A stretch of 41,480 nt of DNA from a virus, in the IMG/VR virus record IMGVR_UViG_3300025645_000022, positions 1 through 41,480 of that record, one strand, 5' to 3'. Positions 7,266-13,040 of this stretch are shown here, in pieces; the first letter of the stretch is position 1; each line of letters starts with the position of its first letter. The notes beneath the pieces were generated by a model. That model saw only the letters and a list, made by a program, of their open reading frames with translations. It was not told the origin of the DNA and did not search any database. A program made the position numbers and the translations under genes.

Positions 7266-7742
7266 ATGAGTAAATTCAAAGTTGGTGATAAGGTTAAGCG
7301 GGTTATTGATGTGAATTTCTTTGTACACGCCACAGGTGGAGAGTACGGTGTTGTAGCAGGAGAGCGTGGTAGCTTTATTCTTTTGGTTGGAGACGCATTT
7401 AGAGAGTGGAGTCCTGATTTGTTTGAGCTGGTTGATGATTGGACTATCTACAACAATACAAAGCCACTAAGCGAGCTATCAGATGAGCAGCGAGGTTTAT
7501 TGTTTAATTACTGGTGTAATAATGGAAACATATTGGTAGCAACTAATAAAACAAATTCATTTTATGTTGTTAATTACATTGAAAATAGCAGGTTTATTTA
7601 CAGAGCTAAACAAAAGCGGGAACTGTTTATTGATGCTGCATTTAAATCATGCCCAATATTTACGGATACAAAACACGACCACTTGCAGCTATTAAATGCA
7701 ATGTTCGATGCTGGATTTAAAGCGCCTAAGGTTGGTGGGTGA
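7266..7742 (+). CDS. Hypothetical protein, first gene of the late accessory cassette
   Basis: 158 aa. Residues 1-55 ('FKVGDKVKRV...EYGVVAGERGSFILL...EWSPDLFELVD') look like a small SH3/KOW-type beta barrel. The remainder ('LSELSDEQRGLLFNYWCNNGNILVAT') is unassigned. Ribosome site AGGACGG. Its stop overlaps the start of the methyltransferase. Function unknown; carried as cargo between portal and head genes. Confidence 0.7.
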   Translation: MSKFKVGDKVKRVIDVNFFVHATGGEYGVVAGERGSFILLVGDAFREWSPDLFELVDDWTIYNNTKPLSELSDEQRGLLFNYWCNNGNILVATNKTNSFYVVNYIENSRFIYRAKQKRELFIDAAFKSCPIFTDTKHDHLQLLNAMFDAGFKAPKVGG

Positions 7743-8263
7743 TGAGTAACGACCTATGGAGAACGCCACCAGAAGTAATCGATTACATACAATCGCGCTT
7801 TGGTGAGATAGAAATTGATTTATGTGCTAGTGATGGCGGTCATGTGTGTGATGAATACTTAGACGAAGATTGCGACTTTCTTGATGATATTAACATAAGC
7901 ATATGCAATGCCGGTGTTAGTTCACTTTGCTTTTTGAATCCGCCATACTCAAACCCACTACCATTCGTTAAGCAGGCTATTAAATGGAGTGAAGCAGGAT
8001 ATGCGGTAGCTGGCATTCTAAACAACGATCCATCAACTAAGTGGTATGTTGAACCAGAAGCTAATGCAGCTATCATTATGCCTATCATTGGCGGCCGTAT
8101 CGCATTCCTAGACGATAAAGGCGACCCAATAGGTAGCAACAATAAGCCACAGTTAATGTTTTATCTAGCGCCATTTGGTAGCAAGACTAAATCAGTAGAG
8201 CATGTGCATATTGATGAGATTTATCCTAACGGTAAACCTAAAAAGAATAAGGTAGCAAAATAA
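7742..8263 (+). CDS. DNA N6-adenine methyltransferase (phage Dam-like)
   Basis: 173 aa. 'WRTPPEVIDYIQSRFGEIEIDLCASD' is the hallmark N-terminus of the phage N-6-adenine methyltransferase family (PF05869). Motif IV NPPYSNP (66-72) is the catalytic loop that receives the flipped adenine; 'STKWYVE' follows as in the family. It transfers methyl from S-adenosylmethionine to adenine N6, most likely to hide phage DNA from restriction (inferred purpose). ATG 7742 is used in preference to the adjacent upstream GTG. Second methyltransferase of the genome; the other is at 33502-34485. Confidence 0.9.
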   Translation: MSNDLWRTPPEVIDYIQSRFGEIEIDLCASDGGHVCDEYLDEDCDFLDDINISICNAGVSSLCFLNPPYSNPLPFVKQAIKWSEAGYAVAGILNNDPSTKWYVEPEANAAIIMPIIGGRIAFLDDKGDPIGSNNKPQLMFYLAPFGSKTKSVEHVHIDEIYPNGKPKKNKVAK

Positions 8264-8481
8264 TGAAAAACGCAAACAGACCTATACACCCAATAGAGTG
8301 CGAAATAATCGATGACTCAGGAAATTACGAAGGGCTAACCAAGCGCGAACACTTTGCAGCTATGGCTCCTGAATGTCCAGATTGGTATGATTCAAATGAA
8401 AGCGACTTTATTAAGCGGTACTTTAATTGGAGATGCTTCTACGCTGATTCAATCCTGTTAAGTTTGGAGAGCACAAAATGA
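8263..8481 (+). CDS. Small hypothetical protein
   Basis: 72 aa. Start overlaps the methyltransferase stop (TAATG) and its stop overlaps the next start, so the cassette is translated as a coupled unit. 'PECPDWYDSNESDF' and 'YFNWRCFYADSILL' are notable aromatic stretches. No membrane segment or known domain. Confidence 0.65.
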   Translation: MKNANRPIHPIECEIIDDSGNYEGLTKREHFAAMAPECPDWYDSNESDFIKRYFNWRCFYADSILLSLESTK

Positions 8482-8738
8482 CACGCAGAATCAGAAAAGA
8501 CGCCCCAGAAGGCGCGACACACTTTGCGACCATCAGTGGTAAGCTAAAGTATGTTAAAATTGACGAGTCAGGTAAGCAGTTTATCTATGCTAGCGGGTGG
8601 ATACCATCAGTGTTTTTAGATGAGCGATTTAATCTGAATGCGCTAAAGCTTGAGATTAATCAGGTATTCTATGCCGTGCTGTCAATGGTGGCGATTACTT
8701 GTTTCGTGGTATGGTTTATGTTTTGGGGTGCAAAATGA
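8478..8738 (+). CDS. Small membrane-anchored protein, 'P-x-x-ATHF' type
   Basis: 86 aa. N-terminal 'APEGATHFATISG' followed by a small soluble domain, then one membrane helix at about 61-83 ('VFYAVLSMVAITCFVVWFMFWG'). Same plan as the next gene: ATHF motif near the N-terminus, soluble domain, C-terminal membrane helix. GGAG upstream. Probably an inner-membrane protein with the soluble part in the cytoplasm. Function unknown. Confidence 0.7.
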   Translation: MTRRIRKDAPEGATHFATISGKLKYVKIDESGKQFIYASGWIPSVFLDERFNLNALKLEINQVFYAVLSMVAITCFVVWFMFWGAK

Positions 8739-9013
8739 TTAGTAAAATAATGGAAATGTCGCCAAATAAAGCAACTCATTTTATTGCTCTAGGAGACTTT
8801 AGCGGTATAAGCATTGAATTTTATGTAGTTAACGATAAAGAGCTAAAGGTGTGGCTTGGTGACGAGTGGGTTGACATTAAAGGCTTTAAAAAAGAGCCGG
8901 AAAACCTCATAAGTCTTAATAAATACCGTTGGAATATCAAGGATTATTATGTAAGAGCTGTATTGTCTATAATAGCACTTACAATACCTTGCTGGATTAA
9001 ATTATGGCTCTAA
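8735..9013 (+). CDS. Small membrane-anchored protein, paralogue-like to the previous gene
   Basis: 92 aa from ATG 8735, which overlaps the upstream stop (ATGA) and follows GGGGTG. 'SPNKATHFIALGDFSG' matches the 'APEGATHFATISG' start of its neighbour, and a single membrane helix (about 72-91, 'AVLSIIALTIPCWIKLWL') closes it. Its stop overlaps the Mu F-like gene by 10 nt, so cargo translation runs straight into the head gene. Confidence 0.68.
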   Translation: MISKIMEMSPNKATHFIALGDFSGISIEFYVVNDKELKVWLGDEWVDIKGFKKEPENLISLNKYRWNIKDYYVRAVLSIIALTIPCWIKLWL

Positions 9014-10059
9014 ATGACGAGTTACTAGCTCACCACATTAACACGCTAAAGCTGGCTGCTAATGCAGCTAAAACTGTTAATCCATATCTTGACGAGATGA
9101 AGCAAATCATACGCAAGTCAGTTGCTGGATTTGATAGCGATAAACGCACTGCTAAGCGATTAACTACGCTAATCAATACACTTGCTAGTCAGTTAAATAA
9201 ACCTTCTGGTAAGTGGCGTAAAGAGCTTGAGGCGCAATTAAAAGACTTTGCCAAATACGAGGCCAACTATCAGGCCTCGACTATTGGCGGTTGGATTGAT
9301 GCGGAATTAACCCAGCCTACCGTTAACCAGGTATGGGCTGCTGCACAATTTCAACCTGTGAGTATTGGCGCAACCAAAGCTGTCGAGCTGACTACCTTAC
9401 TCGATACGTGGGGAGTGAATGAAGTTAACAGGTTAGTGATGGGTGTTAAGCTTGGGTTTACTCAAGGCTTATCGACTAATCAAATTATCCGTAACGTAGT
9501 TGGTGCCGGTGGATTATCTGACATATCGAAGCGTGAAGCCAAAGGCGTAGCCCATGATGCAATTATGCACATGGCAAACGCCGCTAGATTTGAAACGTAT
9601 GCAGAGAATGACGATATTATCATTGGTTATGAATTAGTGGTTACTCTTGATGGTAAAACGTCTGACATATGCGCTGCATGGCCTACAGGTAAGATTTACA
9701 AGCCTACTGATAATTATCAGCCTATGCCGCCATTTCATCGATTCTGTCGCACTACTACTGCACCAGCACTATCACCTGAGTTCGATATATTCGACCAAGG
9801 CGCTACGCGATCAAGTAAAGGTGCCGATGGTGGTAAGGTGGTGTCAGCAGATACAACATATTACGGATGGCTAGCGGATCAACCGTTTGAGTTTCAAGAT
9901 ATGCGACTTGGCAGGACTAAGGGGTTAATATTCCGTAACGCTGGATTAACCACGGAAGAGTTCAGAAAGCTATCAGTAGATGATTTGGGTCGCGGCTTAA
10001 CTATTGATGAAATGGCTAACGAAGATAATAAAGTTAAAATATATCTAGGCAAGCGTTGA
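9004..10059 (+). CDS. Minor head protein, Mu F / SPP1 gp7-like
   Basis: 351 aa. N-terminal helical region, then the Mu F-type domain: 'LGFTQGLSTNQIIRNV', 'AHDAIMHMANAARFETYAE', and the C-terminal pattern 'TSDICAAWPTGKIYK...MPPFHRFCRTTTAP' with conserved Cys and His. This family sits inside the head near the portal and helps head morphogenesis or DNA exit. The stop TGA lies inside the -35 box of the downstream promoter. There is no extra toxin-like domain at the C-terminus. Confidence 0.88.
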   Translation: MALNDELLAHHINTLKLAANAAKTVNPYLDEMKQIIRKSVAGFDSDKRTAKRLTTLINTLASQLNKPSGKWRKELEAQLKDFAKYEANYQASTIGGWIDAELTQPTVNQVWAAAQFQPVSIGATKAVELTTLLDTWGVNEVNRLVMGVKLGFTQGLSTNQIIRNVVGAGGLSDISKREAKGVAHDAIMHMANAARFETYAENDDIIIGYELVVTLDGKTSDICAAWPTGKIYKPTDNYQPMPPFHRFCRTTTAPALSPEFDIFDQGATRSSKGADGGKVVSADTTYYGWLADQPFEFQDMRLGRTKGLIFRNAGLTTEEFRKLSVDDLGRGLTIDEMANEDNKVKIYLGKR

Positions 10060-10084
10060 CATTAAATTAATATTGATACATTAT
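10056..10084 (+). promoter_or_regulatory. Promoter of the structured RNA / tRNA locus (TTGACA-17-CATTAT)
   Basis: Perfect -35 TTGACA 10056-10061, 17-bp AT-rich spacer, -10 CATTAT 10079-10084 (an overlapping TATAAT lies at 10082-10087). It lies over the stop of the upstream gene and faces the non-coding region, with a predicted transcript start near 10091. Confidence 0.7.
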
Positions 10085-10090
10085 AATCAA

Positions 10091-10490
10091 ACGATGCCAA
10101 CTGCGAAGTGTTGACGCTCTCGAATAACTCTGTTGTATATGGGTTGTTTAAAATCTTGACGATGGGAAAGACCATGCTTGCGAGTTACCGCCCGTGCGGT
10201 TTATTATATTGTAAAGGTGTTTGTGTGGAGCGTGCAGGTTGTTAGTGGTCGGCCGGCAGCTAACGTAACATTCGTGTAGTCGATGTCTGTGGGTATCCCA
10301 TACAGACACCTTTACAATGTGATAATCAAATGCGTTGAAGATTGGTTAGCAGATAGCGCACTGCAATCACATTAAGTTGTTATTTCATTCGATAATAAGG
10401 ATGGTGATAATATCTGCCAGCTACGAGGCTATGACTAGCGCGCAAAGTAAACGCTGTGAATATCCTGAAGCGTATACGATGCAACAAATT
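10091..10490 (+). ncRNA. Candidate large structured non-coding RNA next to the tRNA genes
   Basis: About 400 nt without a credible reading frame but full of helices. Pairings seen: TAACTC 10125-10130 / GAGTTA 10182-10187; ACCGC 10187-10191 / GCGGT 10196-10200; a 21-bp helix 10208-10228 / 10298-10318 including two G-U pairs; GTTAG 10241-10245 / CTAAC 10260-10264; GTGAT 10319-10323 / ATCAC 10366-10370, stacking on the 21-bp helix; TGCG 10331-10334 / CGCA 10357-10360; AGGAT 10398-10402 / ATCCT 10462-10466; AGCG 10437-10440 / CGCT 10452-10455. It has its own strong promoter and is followed by two tRNAs. Large phage RNAs such as GOLLD and ROOL occupy similar positions next to tRNAs, but I recognise no signature of either. 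It may be one RNA, or a short one ending near 10210 plus a second. Confidence 0.6.
10208..10318 (+). repeat. 21-bp inverted repeat enclosing a 69-nt loop (RNA helix)
   Basis: Left arm 10208-10228, right arm 10298-10318. The 13 outer pairs are perfect Watson-Crick; the next eight include two G-U pairs, which favours an RNA helix over a DNA-binding site. The loop has its own hairpin (10241-10264). Confidence 0.8.
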
Positions 10491-10492
10491 CG

Positions 10493-10579
10493 GGAAGTAT
10501 CGCATAATGGTATTGCAGCGGGTTGCTAACCCGTAGTCGAGAAATCGGCTTATGGGTTCGAGTCCTATTATTTCCGCCA
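10493..10579 (+). tRNA. tRNA-Ser (anticodon GCT)
   Basis: 87 nt with encoded CCA. Acceptor stem GGAAGTA / TATTTCC, discriminator G, D arm GCA...TGC, anticodon stem GCGGG / CCCGT around loop TTGCTAA (GCT, reads AGC/AGT), long class-II variable arm (AGTCGA...TCGGCT) as expected for Ser, T arm ATGGG-TTCGAGT-CCTAT. Complete cloverleaf. Confidence 0.95.
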
Positions 10580-10583
10580 ATTT

Positions 10584-10660
10584 GCTCCACTGGCGCAACC
10601 GGATAGCGCAAGGTGTTTCTACCGCCTAGGTTACAGGTTCGAATCCTGTGTGGAGTACCA
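10584..10660 (+). tRNA. tRNA-Arg (anticodon TCT)
   Basis: 77 nt with encoded CCA. Acceptor GCTCCAC / GTGGAGT (first pair G-U), D arm GCGC...GCGC, anticodon stem AGGTG / CGCCT around TTTCTAC (TCT, reads AGA), T arm ACAGG-TTCGAAT-CCTGT. Only 4 nt after tRNA-Ser, so the two are co-transcribed. AGA is a rare Arg codon in many gammaproteobacteria and is used in this phage. Confidence 0.95.
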
Positions 10661-10686
10661 ATAAGACACAATAAGCATGGTGCAAT

Positions 10687-10836
10687 ATGAGCGATAAGCA
10701 GCAAGATAACACTGTAGTAAACGTTTACTCTCAAAGGCCAGCAATTGTAATTACTGAAAGCGTTGGCCATGCAGAGGTTGTCATTGAATTTGCCACCAAA
10801 GAAGATTACGGTTATTACAAATCGCTTGAAGATTAA
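10687..10836 (+). CDS. Small hypothetical protein after the tRNAs
   Basis: 49 aa beginning MSDKQQDNTVVNVYSQRP, ending 'YGYYKSLED'. It lies 26 nt after tRNA-Arg and is followed by a strong terminator, so it would share the RNA/tRNA transcript. Ribosome site weak (ATGGTG). Beta-strand-rich middle ('AIVITESVGHAEVVIEFAT'). No known family; its reality rests on codon pattern and position. Confidence 0.5.
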   Translation: MSDKQQDNTVVNVYSQRPAIVITESVGHAEVVIEFATKEDYGYYKSLED

Positions 10837-10854
10837 CTATATCTACCGCCAACT

Positions 10855-10880
10855 AAAACCAGCTTAATTGCTGGTTTTTT
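10855..10880 (+). terminator. Terminator closing the RNA/tRNA unit
   Basis: 8-bp stem AAACCAGC (10856-10863) / GCTGGTTT (10870-10877), loop TTAATT, T tract to 10880. Confidence 0.85.
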
Positions 10881-10888
10881 GCTAATAC

Positions 10889-10917
10889 TTGCTTGACAAC
10901 TGAACACAGCATATAAT
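10889..10917 (+). promoter_or_regulatory. Promoter before scaffold and capsid (TTGCTT-17-TATAAT)
   Basis: -35 TTGCTT 10889-10894, 17-bp spacer, perfect -10 TATAAT 10912-10917, directly after the terminator. It gives the scaffold/capsid pair its own strong start. The TTGACA at 10893-10898 is only 13 bp from the -10 and is less likely the -35. Confidence 0.65.
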
Positions 10918-10953
10918 CAACTAGAACTTAACATATAACGGACGGGGTCCATA

Positions 10954-11628
10954 ATGTCAGATGAAACAAATGTCGACGGGGTCGATGATACAACCGATAA
11001 GCCAAAGATGTACACGCAAGCAGAGTTAGACGCTATTCTTGAAAAAGAGACTTCTGGATTGAAGAAAAGCAACACTATCTTGATGGATGAGCGTAAAGCT
11101 GCTGGACGTAAGGCGAAGGAAGAAGAGGCTGCACGGCTAGAAGCCGAAAAAGAAGCTGCTAGAAGTTCAGCTGATATGGAAGGTTTCGAGAAATCGTTAC
11201 GTGGTGAGTTCGATAAAGAGCGCGGCGGGTTAACATCGAGACTTGAATTACTAACCGGTAGAGTTGTTGGTGAAAGTAAAAAGGCCGCATTAAATTCATT
11301 CTCTGCTGATTTTATTGCACCTGAATCGGTAGACTTAATCAGTCAACTAGTTAAAACAGAGTTTGATGGCGAAAACGTCAAGACTCAATACACAGATTTC
11401 AACGGTAACGTTATTACAACTGACGCTGCCGAGTTTAAGAAATGGATGGGGAATCATCCTGCACTATCGCATCTCATGAAGGCAGATGCAGCTAGCGGTG
11501 GCGGGGCTACTGGTGGTAGATCTACGGGCGGAGCGCGTAAGTCATTAAAAGATATGTCGGAAGGTGAGCGCATCAAATTAAAGCGTGATGATCCTGAAGC
11601 ATTTAAACAACTACTCAATAAAAGGTAA
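10954..11628 (+). CDS. Head scaffolding protein
   Basis: 224 aa, acidic N-terminus, long Lys/Glu/Ala coiled coil at about 20-85 ('YTQAELDAILEKE...RKAKEEEAARLEAEKEA'), and a basic C-terminus ('MSEGERIKLKRDDPEAFKQLLNKR') that in this family contacts the capsid protein. A Gly/Ser linker ('ASGGGATGGRSTGGARKS') precedes it. It lies directly before the major capsid gene, the standard position. Expected to line the prohead interior and leave before packaging. Confidence 0.88.
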   Translation: MSDETNVDGVDDTTDKPKMYTQAELDAILEKETSGLKKSNTILMDERKAAGRKAKEEEAARLEAEKEAARSSADMEGFEKSLRGEFDKERGGLTSRLELLTGRVVGESKKAALNSFSADFIAPESVDLISQLVKTEFDGENVKTQYTDFNGNVITTDAAEFKKWMGNHPALSHLMKADAASGGGATGGRSTGGARKSLKDMSEGERIKLKRDDPEAFKQLLNKR

Positions 11629-11634
11629 TCAAAA

Positions 11635-12648
11635 ATGGCTACAGTTCGCTTATCAGATGTGCAGTATGATGCAGATGTTTATTCTTCATACGTACAAGAA
11701 GATCACCCAGATACTAACGCATTCGTTGCGTCAGGTGTCGCGGTAACCAATGCTTTACTTGCTGCTCGTGCTGCTGGTGAAGGTGACATTACAACAATTC
11801 CTTACTGGAAAGACCTAGATTATTCTAGCGAAAACATTAGTGGCGATGATCCATCAGTATTTGCCACTCCGAATAAAATCGGAACTGGTAAAATGGTTGC
11901 CCGTAACGTGCATATTAACAATGCATGGCAGACTGCTAACCTTGTTGCTGAGGTTATGGGTACTGAAAACCCTATGCAACAAATCGCATCTCGTACTTCG
12001 ATGTACTGGGAAAACCGCTTTGAAGCTCGTATTCAAGCAATCACCAAAGGTTTGTTTTTAGAAAACGAAGCTGGTACTGGTGACATGATCCACGATGTAT
12101 CACTTGAGACAACTGTCGGCGTTACTGCTGCTAACTTGTTTAACTTTGATGCATTCGTTGACGCTCGTGCAACTATGGGTGAATCGGCTTCAATGCTTGC
12201 TCTTATGGCTGTTCATCCAGACGTAATGAAGACAATGGTTAAGTTACAGCAGATTGATTATATTCAAGACTCTGTTACTGGTGTGTTAATCCCTACTTAC
12301 AACGGTTTGCGCGTTATTGAAGATAAGAAGTTACCGGTTATTGCTGGTACTACTTCAGGCTTCCGTTACGTTACAGCATTGTATAAAACTGGAGTATTCG
12401 GTTATGGTGACGCTCCAGCTCAACGCCCTGTTGCGACTGAGTTTGACGAGTTAGCTGCTAACGGTGCCGGTATTGAAACGTTGATCGAACGTAAGCAGTG
12501 GCTAATCCATCCAGAAGGTTACGCATGGACCGAAACGACTGTAGTTGATGAGTCACCTACAGTTGCGGAAGTCGCTTTGCCTGCTAACTGGAACCGCGTA
12601 TTTGAACGTGAGAACGTTGGTATCGCATTCTTAATCACTAACGGTTAA
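11635..12648 (+). CDS. Major capsid protein
   Basis: 337 aa, directly after the scaffold with ribosome site AAAAGG. 'GDITTIPYWKDLDYSSENIS', 'WQTANLVAEVMGTENPMQQIASRTSMYWENRFEARIQ', 'LMAVHPDVMKTMVKLQQIDYI' and the C-terminal 'IETLIERKQWLIHPEGYAW' match the Gp13-like, HK97-fold coat proteins found with DUF4055-type portals. No N-terminal protease-cleaved delta domain, consistent with a separate scaffold. Codon use is the most biased in the window, as expected for the most abundant virion protein. Confidence 0.92.
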   Translation: MATVRLSDVQYDADVYSSYVQEDHPDTNAFVASGVAVTNALLAARAAGEGDITTIPYWKDLDYSSENISGDDPSVFATPNKIGTGKMVARNVHINNAWQTANLVAEVMGTENPMQQIASRTSMYWENRFEARIQAITKGLFLENEAGTGDMIHDVSLETTVGVTAANLFNFDAFVDARATMGESASMLALMAVHPDVMKTMVKLQQIDYIQDSVTGVLIPTYNGLRVIEDKKLPVIAGTTSGFRYVTALYKTGVFGYGDAPAQRPVATEFDELAANGAGIETLIERKQWLIHPEGYAWTETTVVDESPTVAEVALPANWNRVFERENVGIAFLITNG

Positions 12649-12656
12649 TTGTTAAC

Positions 12657-12681
12657 GGGCTACTATCGTAGCCCATATTTA
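12657..12681 (+). terminator. Hairpin directly after the capsid gene (attenuator)
   Basis: Perfect 7-bp stem GGGCTAC (12657-12663) / GTAGCCC (12668-12674), TATC loop, followed by the weak T run ATATTT. Likely a partial terminator or mRNA 3'-end stabiliser that raises capsid mRNA relative to downstream genes. Confidence 0.6.
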
Positions 12682-12694
12682 CGGAGCATTTAAA

Positions 12695-12829
12695 ATGTCA
12701 AAAGATAATTTAGTCGAAAAGTTAAATCAAGATGGTTTAGTTCCAGGCTCATTGGTCACACCAAAGCAACTTGCCGATGTTAAGCGCCAGAGACAACAGG
12801 CAGAGCGTAAAAAACTTACCTCAAAATAA
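12695..12829 (+). CDS. Small basic protein between capsid and terminator
   Basis: 44 aa beginning MSKDNLVEKLNQDG, ending 'QQAERKKLTSK'. ACGGAGC precedes the ATG as ribosome site. Short helical peptide with a basic tail, flanked by a hairpin on one side and a strong terminator on the other. Could be a head accessory peptide, but no family is recognised. Confidence 0.6.
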   Translation: MSKDNLVEKLNQDGLVPGSLVTPKQLADVKRQRQQAERKKLTSK

Positions 12830-12837
12830 ATTAGATA

Positions 12838-12858
12838 GGGGGTTCGCCCCCTTTTTTT
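12838..12858 (+). terminator. Strong terminator with UUCG tetraloop
   Basis: GGGGG (12838-12842) / CCCCC (12847-12851) around TTCG, then seven T. Closes the scaffold-capsid unit. No obvious promoter follows, so downstream head/tail genes depend on read-through or an unrecognised promoter. Confidence 0.88.
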
Positions 12859-12869
12859 AAGGTTTGAAC

Positions 12870-13037
12870 ATGGCTATTAAGCTCAGAACATTATCAAGCA
12901 AAATAAGAAAGCCAAGCTCACCAAGATTATTAGCTGCGAGCGATTTCTTTCGTCGCCAGCAAAAAAACAATTCAGAAGTATCTGGCGATAATATTGCCGG
13001 TCAATTCGTATGGCGTTCACAATTCGCTTGGGGTTAA
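12870..13037 (+). CDS. Small basic hypothetical protein
   Basis: 55 aa, very basic N-terminus ('MAIKLRTLSSKIRKPSSPRL'), ending 'AGQFVWRSQFAWG'. AAGG 6-9 nt before the ATG; ends 3 nt before the SGNH structural gene. The basic part could bind nucleic acid or the capsid surface (inference). Absent from longer-ORF calls because of its size. Confidence 0.55.
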   Translation: MAIKLRTLSSKIRKPSSPRLLAASDFFRRQQKNNSEVSGDNIAGQFVWRSQFAWG

Positions 13038-13040
13038 AAA

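Noticed and set aside
10091-10490. tmRNA or group I intron in the RNA locus
   Set aside because: No alanine-tRNA-like ends or tag frame, and no recognisable P7/P3 core; the pairings found do not match either.
10380-10770. Minus-strand ORFs (72 and 111 aa) over the tRNA region
   Set aside because: They are antisense translations of tRNA-Ser and tRNA-Arg (tell-tale 'RIRTCNLGGRNT' and 'NRTRTHKPISRL'), not genes.
10893-10917. TTGACA as -35 of the scaffold promoter
   Set aside because: Only 13 bp from TATAAT; the overlapping TTGCTT at the ideal 17 bp is the better choice.
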